Below are positions 57,183 through 64,000 of a stretch of DNA of 64,000 nucleotides, one piece after another (position 1 is the stretch's first letter; each line of letters opens with the position of its first letter). The stretch covers positions 310,001 through 374,000 of the forward strand of contig JAXLQJ010000001.1 of the NCBI GenBank assembly GCA_046331705.1, given 5' to 3'. The translations under genes were made by a program, and so were the position numbers. The notes below the pieces were generated by a model. The model was not told the DNA's origin. It worked only from the letters and a program-made list of their open reading frames with translations, and ran no database searches. Origin of the DNA: JADJOY01 sp046331705 [NCBI: bacterium] (lineage in GTDB: Bacteria; JADJOY01).

Positions 57183-58217
57183 ATGAATCGGCCCAGCGCG
57201 CGCGAACGGCTTTGGCAGCGGTTCTCGTTGGCCGGTGATCGTGCGCTCGATCGCGGTGAGATCGACGACGCCGAGCGGTTCTATCTGGCCGCCCTGGGCG
57301 CCTCCGAGGAGACGCCGGCGCTGGCGCGTTACGTCACCAGCAGCCTCTACAACGTCGCCTACCTCTACAAGAGCCAGCAGCGCTGGCACGAGGCCGAGCC
57401 CTTCGCGCGCCGCGCGCTGGAGACCAAGCAGCACGAGCTCGGCGCCGAGCACCCGGACGTGGCCGTCGACCTGAACAACCTCGCGGTGCTCTTCATCCGC
57501 CAGGGCAAGTACCAGGATGCGGAGCCGCTCTATCAGCGATCGCTGGACATCTTGCGGGCGCAGCTCGGGCCCGAGCACCCGCACGTCGCCACGACCCTCT
57601 CCAACCTGGCCGCGCTCTACAAGGTCGAGCGCCGCTTCCTGGAGGCCGAGGAGCACTACAAGAACGCGATCGCGATCCAGGAGCGGACACTCGGCACCGA
57701 GAACGCCGAGGTCGCGCGCTCGCTCTACAACCTCGCCGGGCTCTATCGCACCGCGCGGCGCTACGCCGACGCGGAGCGCGCCTACGTCCGCTCGCTCGAG
57801 ATCCAGGAGAAGGTCGTCGGTCGCGACCACCCCGACATCGCGAGCGACCTCGCGAACCTCGCTCGGCTGCTCTACCTGCAAGGCAAGATCGACCAAGCCG
57901 AGCCGCTCTACCGCCGCGCGCTGCGCATCCGCCTCAAGGTGCTGGGCGCCGAGCATCCCGACGTCGCCACCTGCCTCAACAACCTGGGCCTGCTGTCGCT
58001 GCTGCGCGGCAAGTATCGCCAGGCCGATCTGCACTTCCGCCGCTCGCTCAAGATCCTGGAGAAGGCCCTCGGGCCGGCCCATTCGAGTGTGGCGCTCACC
58101 CTCGAGAACTACGCCGCGCTGCTGCGCAAGACCGGACGCGAGGCCGAAGCCAACGCCGTGGAAGCGCGCGCCCGCGAGATCGAAGCGGCGCTCCCGCCCG
58201 AAGACGTGATGCCCTGA
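57183..58217 (+). CDS. Tetratricopeptide-repeat protein (kinesin-light-chain type)
   Basis: A 344-residue protein made of about seven 42-residue TPR units with the recurring pattern YQDAEPLYQRSLDI-R--LGPEHPHVATTLSNLAALY, typical of kinesin-light-chain-like bacterial TPR proteins. No signal peptide. Probably a protein-protein scaffold, co-transcribed with the PilZ-HEAT gene. Its last 28 bases form the left edge of a local duplicated block, and a second copy of those bases lies at 60054-60081. Confidence 0.9.
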   Translation: MNRPSARERLWQRFSLAGDRALDRGEIDDAERFYLAALGASEETPALARYVTSSLYNVAYLYKSQQRWHEAEPFARRALETKQHELGAEHPDVAVDLNNLAVLFIRQGKYQDAEPLYQRSLDILRAQLGPEHPHVATTLSNLAALYKVERRFLEAEEHYKNAIAIQERTLGTENAEVARSLYNLAGLYRTARRYADAERAYVRSLEIQEKVVGRDHPDIASDLANLARLLYLQGKIDQAEPLYRRALRIRLKVLGAEHPDVATCLNNLGLLSLLRGKYRQADLHFRRSLKILEKALGPAHSSVALTLENYAALLRKTGREAEANAVEARAREIEAALPPEDVMP

Positions 58218-58328
58218 CGGATCCGCGTGCCGTACGGGTTTCCCCCAATTCGCACGATCGACTCCTGACGCCCGGCCGCGCTGCGGGCGCGGTGAGCCTG
58301 GCGCTGGTGGGGTTGGCGGCGCTGGTGG
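58189..58328 (+). repeat. Duplicated block A, copy 1 (TPR end and SGNH gene start)
   Basis: Nearly the same sequence recurs at 60054-60189, with about half a dozen substitutions and small indels. It spans the TPR gene end, the intergenic stretch and the first codons of the SGNH gene. It defines the left edge of a tandem duplication. Confidence 0.9.
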
Positions 58329-59851
58329 CGTTCGGGGGCGGCAGGCTCGGGCCGGCGGTGCTGGTCGCGAGCTGGTTCGCGCTCTCGCTCGTGCTCTTCG
58401 CGCGCGGAGCGAGAAGGCGGCTTGCCGACGAGCCCCGTCTGACGACCTACGGCCGGTGGGTGGCCGCGCCAGTGCTCGCGTTGGTGGTGGTCGCGCTCGC
58501 CGGGACCGCATTCCTGGTGCTCGCGCTGGTGGTGGTGATCGTCGCCATTCGACCACCGGTCGGCCTCAGCCTGGTCGCCCTCGCGCTCGGCATGCCGAGC
58601 GCTTGGTGGCTCGTCGGGCGCGGCGCCACGGCGATCGGCGCGCGCTGGCCGGCGGCGCGCGAGGCGTCCGCTCGCTGGGTCGTCGCACCGCGACTCGTCG
58701 CCGCCTCGCTCGCGGTGGCGGCCGTCGCGTGGCTCGTGGATCTGGCGAACGCCTTCGCGTTCGCGTTCTTCGTGATCCTGGCGCTGATCTGGGTGATGTT
58801 GCTCGCCAATGGGATCGGACGCGCGCTGGCGCGGGTCGCGGCGGGGGAGCTGTCGTGGCGATCGACGCAGCGTTGCATCGTGTTCGGCGTGCTCTGGCTC
58901 ACCGGCCTGGTCGTCATCACCCTCGAGACGTCGGCGCTCGGAACCTACGTCCTTCACGGTCACGGCGACGGTGCGTACCGGCTCGCCGAGTCGCGACGTG
59001 CCGAGGTCGACGACGCAGGGTTTCGAGGTCCCCCGGTGCCGCGTGAGCGCCGAGCCGGCGTGGCGCGCGTGGCGTTTCTGGGCGACTCGACGACGTACGG
59101 CTGGTTGGTGGCCGAACGCGAGGCGTACCCGCGTCGTGTCGAGCGCATCTTGAGTGGCTGCGGCGGCCATCCCGTGGAGGTCGTCAACGCGGGCGTGCCC
59201 GGCTACGACGCGCGTCGAATGTCGATTCTGCTCGCGACGCACGTCGCCGAGTGGCAGCCGGACGTGGTGGTCGTGATGACTGGCCCCAACGATCCGGCCG
59301 ACTCACCCGCCGCGTTTCGCTCGTCCCTCGAAGCGCTGCTGCGGCAAGTGGAGACGGTGGGCGCGCGCGTGGTGCTTTCGACGTATCCGTACGGGGATCC
59401 CGCCGAACGGGGTGAGAAGAACGCGGTGATCGCGGAACTGGCGCGCGAGCGCGGGCTCACGTCGTTCGATGCGCAGGCGGTTGTCGACGGAAAGCCTCAC
59501 GACGCGTTCTTCCTCCTCGACGGCGCAGCACCCCACGCCCGCGGGCCACGCGGCGCTGGCTGCGGCGCTGGCCCCCGTGATCGCGGAGGTGCTGTGGCCC
59601 GCCGAGCCCCATCGGCTCGAGTGTGCGGCCTCCCTCGATCGAGCCGCGGTTCCGGGCTGGGCGCGTGGGAACGGCGTTGCTATGCTCGCGCCACTCGAGC
59701 TTGCCGCTGTTCGCGCGTCTTCCCCGGCCCGCGTCGACGTCGAGCCCATTCGATGGACGCCGAGCGCCTCGCGCTCGCAGCCGCCGTGGACCAACGGTGG
59801 CGCGAAGTACGAATCCGCGCTGCCCAGCTCCGGTCTGCTCGCGCGCCGTGA
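58292..59851 (+). pseudogene. Membrane SGNH/GDSL-hydrolase-like protein, copy 1, frameshifted near the end
   Basis: From the GTG at 58292 there are about seven membrane segments in the first 230 residues, then ARVAFLGDSTTYGWLVAER (block I Ser), VNAGVPGYDARRM and VVVMTGPNDPADSP (block III Asn), the layout of membrane-bound SGNH proteins. Near 59524 one extra base relative to copy 2 shifts the frame just before block V. Copy 2 at 61191 reads LDGEHPTPAGHAALA with the catalytic Asp and His, whereas this copy reads into an unrelated tail ending at 59851. Unless the indel is a sequencing error, this copy lacks its catalytic His. Confidence 0.75.
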
Positions 59852-60058
59852 CGGCGAGGTGGTCGAGATCCTCGACGGCAACGAGAGGAGCCCTATCTGC
59901 GCGCCCGCCCGGCTGGCTCCGAACCACAGCTACGACGAGGCGCGCCAGATCATCGTGGACAGCATCCAGCGGATGCAGGAGCTCGCTCGGCTACCACGAT
60001 CGTGGACCTGTTGCTCAAGACCGGACGCCGCCGCATGCAGACGCGCGGCGCGTCGCTC
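59416..60058 (+). repeat. Duplicated block B, copy 1 (SGNH 3' end and methyltransferase 5' part)
   Basis: Matches 61085-61728 closely, differing by at least five single-base or two-base indels and few substitutions. Ends at the 5-bp microhomology CGCTC (60054-60058), where the methyltransferase sequence joins the TPR-gene end. Confidence 0.9.
59753..60058 (+). pseudogene. Truncated methyltransferase copy
   Basis: Begins MDAERLALAAAVDQRWRE like the intact gene at 61423, but an extra base near 59807 shifts the frame, further indels follow (near 59884, 59918, 59982 and 59996), and the gene is cut at 60058 where it is joined to TPR-gene sequence. It lacks the SAM-binding motif. This is a clear remnant of the duplication. 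Confidence 0.85.
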
Positions 60059-60189
60059 CCGCCCGAATACGTGATGCCCTGACGGATCCCGCGCGCCGTA
60101 CGGGTTTCCCCAGTTCACGATCGAGCTGACGCCCGGCCGCGCTACGGGCGCGGTGAGCCTGGCGCTGGTGGGGTTGGCGGCGCTGGTGG
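60054..60189 (+). repeat. Duplicated block A, copy 2
   Basis: Second copy of 58189-58328. It ends after the first 12 codons of the SGNH gene (the segment GTGAGCCTGGCGCTGGTGGG is present), where unrelated sequence begins at 60190. Confidence 0.9.
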
Positions 60190-60211
60190 TCAGATCGTCA
60201 AGAGTTGCGGT

Positions 60212-60271
60212 ACACGCCCTCTCGGCGAAGGTCAGGAGGGCGTGTGCCTTTCCGCGTACACTGTGCAGTGT
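60212..60271 (+). promoter_or_regulatory. Two inverted repeats upstream of the cassette gene
   Basis: ACACGCCCTC (60212-60221) pairs perfectly with GAGGGCGTGT (60236-60245), loop of 14. Right after it, ACACTG (60258-60263) and CAGTGT (60266-60271) form a 6-bp palindrome with a two-base centre. These could be a terminator of inward transcription and an operator, respectively. Confidence 0.45.
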
Positions 60272-60302
60272 TTGACGTTGGCGGGCCGCGCGAGGAGGAC
60301 TG

Positions 60303-60581
60303 GTGAGGACGCAGGTACGAGTGCAGCTGATCACGATATCGACGGTCGCCTTCGTGGCGGCACTTTACACCGTGCGGTCGGCGTGGAGCTTCGCCACGCA
60401 AGGGCAGGGGTCTGGATCGAATGGAATGATCATGTTCATGGTCATGGTGCTCGCATCGGCGACAGCGGAGTTGCTCGTGGCCAGGGCAACGGCTCGCAGC
60501 GCTGGAACGCGAACGCGATGCTACGAGTGTCGGGACCTAGGCGTCCGCCCGAGCGTACGCGGCTACGTTAGCGACGAGTGA
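60303..60581 (+). CDS. Small two-TM membrane protein in the cassette
   Basis: A 92-residue product with two hydrophobic segments (ITISTVAFVAALYTV and GMIMFMVMVLASATAELLVA) and a basic C-terminal tail with CYECRD. The GTG at 60303 is preceded by GAGGAGGA at optimal distance, which supports real translation. I recognise no family. It may be an immunity-like, transport-accessory or toxin-like small membrane protein; nothing in the sequence decides between these. Confidence 0.55.
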   Translation: MRTQVRVQLITISTVAFVAALYTVRSAWSFATQGQGSGSNGMIMFMVMVLASATAELLVARATARSAGTRTRCYECRDLGVRPSVRGYVSDE

Positions 60582-60937
60582 GCACGCCGGCCGAGCGCGA
60601 CATGACGCTCACCCGGATGGTTGCGCTCGCGTTGAAGCAGCGGCGCGGTCTGCTCGAGCTGATCGGGGTCGCGAAGCGCGCAATCGACCCGATGGATTGC
60701 AGAATGCGCCACCTCGCGCCACGCGCGGCGATGGTGTGGCTCTGGGAGCGTGAACGCGCATCCACGGCGAGCTTCTGGGCTCGGGACTTCGGTGTCCGAG
60801 TCGACCGTCGCTGGCGAGTGCATGGTGCGCGGGGGCGATCCGCGCCGGTCGCGAACTTGGCGCAGCTTCCTCCCCGCAACCATTCGCGGGGGCTGGGGCC
60901 GATCGACCTCCTAGCCGTCCGCACTGCGCCCTTCTAG
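60578..60937 (+). CDS. Doubtful reading frame in the cassette
   Basis: A 119-codon frame whose GTG overlaps the previous stop (GTGA), which would fit coupling. The product (MSTPAERDMTLTRMVALALKQRR and then Arg/Trp-rich sequence) looks like no family I know, and composition is not clearly coding. Confidence 0.25.
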   Translation: MSTPAERDMTLTRMVALALKQRRGLLELIGVAKRAIDPMDCRMRHLAPRAAMVWLWERERASTASFWARDFGVRVDRRWRVHGARGRSAPVANLAQLPPRNHSRGLGPIDLLAVRTAPF

Positions 60938-61084
60938 CGACGCTTTGCGGCATCTTAGTTCCGGCTCACGATCGACGCCGGATGGTCCAGCGCATGACCG
61001 CCGATCCCTGCGGCGCTTACGTGAGCCATCCGATGAGCGAGGCGTGTCCGTGGGACACGCAGCTGCGCCTCGTGATCGGCGACC

Positions 61085-61422
61085 GAAGAACGCGGTGATC
61101 GCGGAACTGGCGCGCGAGCGCGGGCTCACGTCGTTCGATGCGCAGGCGGTTGTCGACGGAAAGCCTCACGACGCGTTCTTCCTCCTCGACGGCGAGCACC
61201 CCACGCCCGCGGGCCACGCGGCGCTGGCTGCGGCGCTGGCCCCCGTGATCGCGGAGGTGCTGTGGCCCGCCGAGCCCCATCGGCTCGAGTGTGCGGCCTC
61301 CCTCGATCGAGCCGCGGTTCCGGGCTGGGCGCGTGGGAACGGCGTTGCTATGCTCGCGCCACTCGAGCTTGCCGCTGTTCGCGCGTCTTCCCCGGCCCGC
61401 GTCAGCGATCCGAGCCCATTCG
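61085..61422 (+). pseudogene. 3' fragment of SGNH copy 2
   Basis: Corresponds to 59416-59752 and encodes KNAVIAELARERGLTSFDAQAV, then FFLLDGEHPTPAGHAALAAALAPVIAEV, which keeps block V (Asp and His) in frame. It has no 5' part, since the cassette precedes it. The frame runs on beyond the methyltransferase start to a stop at 61520, so the true end of the ancestral gene is unclear. Confidence 0.75.
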
Positions 61423-61728
61423 ATGGACGCCGAACGCCTCGCGCTCGCAGCCGCCGTGGACCAACGGTGGCGCGAGTACGAATCCGCGCTGCCCAGCTCC
61501 GGTCTGCTCGCGCGCCGTGACGGCGAGGTGGTCGAGATCCTCGACGGCAACGAGGAGGCCTATCTGCGCGCCCGCCCGGCTGGCTCGAACCACAGCTACG
61601 ACGAGGCGCGCCAGATCATCGTGGACAGCATCCAGCGGATGCAGGAGAGCTCGCTCGGCTACCACGCGATCGTGGACCTGTTGCTCAAGACCGGACGCCG
61701 CCGCATGCAGACGCGCGGCGCGTCGCTC
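61085..61728 (+). repeat. Duplicated block B, copy 2
   Basis: Second copy of 59416-60058. This copy keeps the coding frames of both the SGNH end and the methyltransferase, so it is the better-preserved one. Confidence 0.9.
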
Positions 61729-62307
61729 GCCGGGCTCGACGCACGGCCGCTCAAGGTGTTGGAGGTCGCATCCGGCAGCGGCTGGTTCATGCGGCATCTG
61801 TGGCGAATCGCGCTCGCCGAGAGCACGCCGATCGAGCTCTGGGCGGGGGACATCAATCCCGAGTTCGTGAGGTCGCTGGCGGCTCGTCTCGCGGCCGACG
61901 GCGTTCCGTGCCAGACCACCGTTTCCGACGCGCGTCACATGGCCGGCGTCGAGGACGGCCGTTGGGACGTGGCGTTCATGTCCTATACCTTGCACCACTT
62001 CCGGCCCACCGACGCGGCGCTGTGCTTGCGCGAGCTGGATCGCGTCTCGAACGGCGGGATGGTCATGGTGGACATCGCGCGCAACGCCTTCGGGCTCGCG
62101 TTCGGACGCGTCGCGTACGGCTTCGTCGATCCAGGCGGTGCGCGCTACACCCAGCACGACGGTCTGGCGTCGGTGCGCCGCGCCTACAACGTCCGTGAGC
62201 TCGAGCTCTTCCTGGAATGGGTGGGCATTCGGGACCGGTATCACGTCGGTGCGTTGCCCACGTGGCATCCGCAGCGGTTGATCGCGAACGCCATCTGGCC
62301 GAAGTGA
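61423..62307 (+). CDS. Class I SAM-dependent methyltransferase
   Basis: A 294-residue enzyme with the SAM-binding motif KVLEVASGSGWFMRHLW, the motif II Asp in LWAGDINPEFV, and SYTLHHFRPTDAALCLRELDRV (a post-II segment that resembles ubiquinone/demethylmenaquinone-type methyltransferases). The C-terminal part has ARYTQHDGLASVRRAYNVRELELF. The ATG at 61423 is chosen because the truncated copy begins at the equivalent place. Its stop overlaps the start of the sulfatase-like gene (GTGA). The acceptor is unknown; a quinone, lipid or glycan fits the context equally. Confidence 0.85.
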   Translation: MDAERLALAAAVDQRWREYESALPSSGLLARRDGEVVEILDGNEEAYLRARPAGSNHSYDEARQIIVDSIQRMQESSLGYHAIVDLLLKTGRRRMQTRGASLAGLDARPLKVLEVASGSGWFMRHLWRIALAESTPIELWAGDINPEFVRSLAARLAADGVPCQTTVSDARHMAGVEDGRWDVAFMSYTLHHFRPTDAALCLRELDRVSNGGMVMVDIARNAFGLAFGRVAYGFVDPGGARYTQHDGLASVRRAYNVRELELFLEWVGIRDRYHVGALPTWHPQRLIANAIWPK

Positions 62308-63806
62308 TCGGCATCGCGCCACGGCTGCGACGGTCCATTCGAGCCGTCGCGATCGTTCTCGTCGGCACGTCGCTGGCGCTCGGCCTCGCGCGCTGCGATC
62401 GAAGCGGCGCGCGCCGCACCGCCACTCCCGCCGCGACCTCAGCGAGCACGCCGGTAGCCCGCGCGCAGCCCAACGTGCTCTTGGTCGTCGTCGACACGCT
62501 CGCCGCGCGTCACCTCGATGCCTACGGTTACGCGCGGCGCACCGCGCCCTTCCTCGCCGAGGAAGCGGCGCGCGGCACGCTCTTCGAGGACGTCACCGCG
62601 GCGGCTCCGTTCACGGCGCCCGCGGTGGCGTCGATCTTCACCGGGCTCGACGGGATGCACCACGGCGTTGCCGGGCACCTCCCGGACCTTCGCTTCTCTC
62701 GCGCGCACCACACGCTGGCGGAGGCGTTTCGGGACGCGGGCTACGCCACCGTGGGCGTGGTCACGAACCCCTGGCTCAGCGCGGCGCGCGGCTTCGACCA
62801 GGGCTTCGACCGCTACCTCCACGCGAACGACGGTGACGCCGCCGCGCGTGCGGCGACGTTGCTCGGCGAGCTGGGCAAGCTGCCCGAGGGCCGGCCGTGG
62901 TTCGCGTGGCTGCACCTGCTCGACACGCACATGCCGTACTCGCCGAGCGCCGCCAACCGCGACCGCTTCGACGCCACCGCCGCCCAGAGCTTGCCGCTCG
63001 CTCATTTCCTGAAGCGGCCGATCTCCGTCGACTCGATCTTCTTCGAGTACCGCTACACGCCCGACGACGTGGAGCGGACCCGCGCGCTCTACGACGCCGC
63101 GATCCTCACGGTCGACGAGGTGCTGCGCTCGACCGTCGCCGCGCTACGCGCCCGTCCCGGGGGCGACGAGCTGGTGGTGGTCTACACCTCGGATCATGGC
63201 GAGGCGCTCTGCGAGCACGGACTGTGCTGGTCGCACGAGTTCACGCTCTACCAGGAGCTGATGGGCGTGCCACTCGTGGTGCGGGCGCCGGGGCGGGTGC
63301 CGGAGGGGGCACGCGTGGCCGCCCCGGTGCGCGCGATCGACGTCGCGCCCACGCTCACCGAGATCGCCGGGGTGCCGTTCGGCACGGCGATCGACGGCGC
63401 GAGCGCGGTTGCGCTCGCTCGTGGCGCCGCCGAGCCCGCCGCCCGCGTCGCCTTCGCGGAAAGCGCCCCCTATCGCGAGAAATACAAGAAGAACCCGCGC
63501 ATCCACGTGCACGGCGACGAAGGCCGCTGGAAGATGGTGCGCGACGGGAAGTGGAAGTTGATCGAGGTGCCGCGGGTCGCCAGCGATCCCGGCCAGGACG
63601 AGATCGAGCTCTACGATCTGGCGCGCGATCCGACCGAGACGCGAAACGTCGCCGCCGAGAATCGCGAGGTCGTCGCGAAGCTGCGCGCCGCGATCGCCGC
63701 GTGGGTGAAGACGCGTCGCGCCGCGCCTCCCGACGACGCGCCGCCGCTCACGATCTCGCCGGAAGAGCGCGAGAGCCTCACGAGCCTCGGTTACGCCGGG
63801 CCGTGA
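62304..63806 (+). CDS. Sulfatase-like alkaline-phosphatase-superfamily lipoprotein
   Basis: A 500-residue exported hydrolase or transferase. The N-terminus has a membrane segment and a lipobox (GLARC, Cys31). Metal-binding VVVDTLAARHLDAYG (Asp64), the position of the catalytic residue in APFTAPAVASIFTG (Thr104 where sulfatases have Cys or Ser of CxPSR), and the metal motif YTSDHGEALCEHG are all present. With Thr as nucleophile it cannot carry formylglycine and is more like a phosphatase or phosphoethanolamine-type transferase of this superfamily. The GTG start overlaps the methyltransferase stop, so the two are co-translated. Confidence 0.85.
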   Translation: MIGIAPRLRRSIRAVAIVLVGTSLALGLARCDRSGARRTATPAATSASTPVARAQPNVLLVVVDTLAARHLDAYGYARRTAPFLAEEAARGTLFEDVTAAAPFTAPAVASIFTGLDGMHHGVAGHLPDLRFSRAHHTLAEAFRDAGYATVGVVTNPWLSAARGFDQGFDRYLHANDGDAAARAATLLGELGKLPEGRPWFAWLHLLDTHMPYSPSAANRDRFDATAAQSLPLAHFLKRPISVDSIFFEYRYTPDDVERTRALYDAAILTVDEVLRSTVAALRARPGGDELVVVYTSDHGEALCEHGLCWSHEFTLYQELMGVPLVVRAPGRVPEGARVAAPVRAIDVAPTLTEIAGVPFGTAIDGASAVALARGAAEPAARVAFAESAPYREKYKKNPRIHVHGDEGRWKMVRDGKWKLIEVPRVASDPGQDEIELYDLARDPTETRNVAAENREVVAKLRAAIAAWVKTRRAAPPDDAPPLTISPEERESLTSLGYAGP

Positions 63807-63882
63807 GCGGGCGCCGACTCGCCGAATCCACGCAGGCAGCATCGCGCCGCGCGGCTAGAATCCCAGAGAGGGAGCCTCGTTC

Positions 63883-64000
63883 ATGCCGAAACTTCCGGTC
63901 GAGCTCGTGTCGCGCGACGAGATCGCGCAGGGCACGTTCCGTTTTCGCTTCACCAAGCCCGCGGAGCTCGCGTTCCAGGCGGGCCAGTACGTGTCCTTGG
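63883..64000 (+). CDS. Ferredoxin-NADP reductase-like protein (3' end cut by window edge)
   Basis: Only the first 39 codons are visible: MPKLPVELVSRDEIAQGTFRFRFTKPAELAFQAGQYVSL. The AGQYVSL segment is the FAD-binding start of the ferredoxin-NADP reductase superfamily. The ATG at 63883 follows GAGAGGGAG at a suitable distance. It starts about 75 bases after the sulfatase-like gene. Confidence 0.75.
   Translation, partial: MPKLPVELVSRDEIAQGTFRFRFTKPAELAFQAGQYVSL

Larger units (their letters stand above)
60190..61084. other. Non-duplicated cassette inside the second SGNH copy
   Basis: This 895-base segment replaces about 1.09 kb of the SGNH gene (the equivalent of 58329-59415) in the second copy. 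It carries inverted repeats, a small membrane-protein gene with its own ribosome-binding site, and a doubtful second frame. No transposase, terminal repeats or target-site duplication were seen. Bases 60938-61084 hold nothing I recognise. Confidence 0.75.

Noticed and set aside
54690-58556. Nearly 1,300-codon minus-strand open frame
   Set aside because: Only its C-terminal part (enoyl-CoA hydratase) is real. The rest is antisense to the PilZ-HEAT and TPR genes.
60190-61084. Insertion sequence
   Set aside because: No transposase, no terminal inverted repeats at the edges and no target-site duplication.

Overview
The window is a high-GC bacterial chromosome segment. The gene order mnmE-mnmG-rsmG-parA-parB-bactofilin-atpF'FHAGDC, the two-b-subunit ATP synthase without linked a and c genes, a protein resembling a myxobacterial MXAN_5187-type family, and the tRNA-Ser/SRP RNA/dnaX/ybaB block all point to a deltaproteobacterial lineage in the broad sense (Myxococcota, Desulfobacterota or a relative). 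This placement is inferred from synteny and composition, without a database search. The two parS sites next to parAB indicate an origin-proximal location. I see no transposase, integrase, CRISPR array or clear oriC.

Layout. 1-6.6 kb: tRNA-modification genes, chromosome segregation genes with two parS palindromes, and a bactofilin. 6.7-13.0 kb: ATP synthase operon behind a terminator and its own promoter. 13.3-14.8 kb: secreted PHB-depolymerase-like esterase. 14.8-22.7 kb: envelope glycan locus (acyltransferase, GT87-like, GT2, two large GT-C-like membrane proteins, one heavily frameshifted). 22.7-31.2 kb: proteins of little-known function, exonuclease III, a DUF1820 protein and a secreted exo/endonuclease-phosphatase-fold protein. 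31.3-34.2 kb: HigA-like regulator, frameshifted SGNH hydrolase, UbiB/AarF kinase. 34.4-37.3 kb: decayed or mis-sequenced accessory island with a Uma2-type nuclease and a KAP-NTPase/formylglycine-generating-enzyme-like fusion. 37.6-43.0 kb: SGNH protein, GT39-like protein, large exported protein.

43.4-46.9 kb is an RNA and information-processing block: tRNA-Arg(ACG) beside tadA, whose product deaminates exactly that anticodon, two tRNA-Ser genes, SRP RNA, dnaX and ybaB. 46.9-55.5 kb: ceramidase-like lipoprotein, predicted outer-membrane protein, GMC oxidoreductase, FadR-type regulator with a double operator, peptide-type solute-binding lipoprotein and enoyl-CoA hydratase, suggesting lipid or hydrophobic substrate metabolism. 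55.5-63.8 kb: PilZ-HEAT protein, TPR protein, membrane SGNH protein, methyltransferase and sulfatase-like lipoprotein. This run contains a local tandem duplication made at a 5-bp microhomology, with the second SGNH copy interrupted by an unrelated cassette of about 0.9 kb carrying a small membrane-protein gene. A ferredoxin-NADP reductase-like gene begins at the right edge.

Frameshifts are not spread evenly. They cluster at 18.5-19.6, 34.4-37.3 and 59.5-60.1 kb, with one isolated case near 32.1 kb, while long neighbouring genes are intact. Either these are decaying accessory genes or the consensus is poor there. The sequence alone cannot decide.
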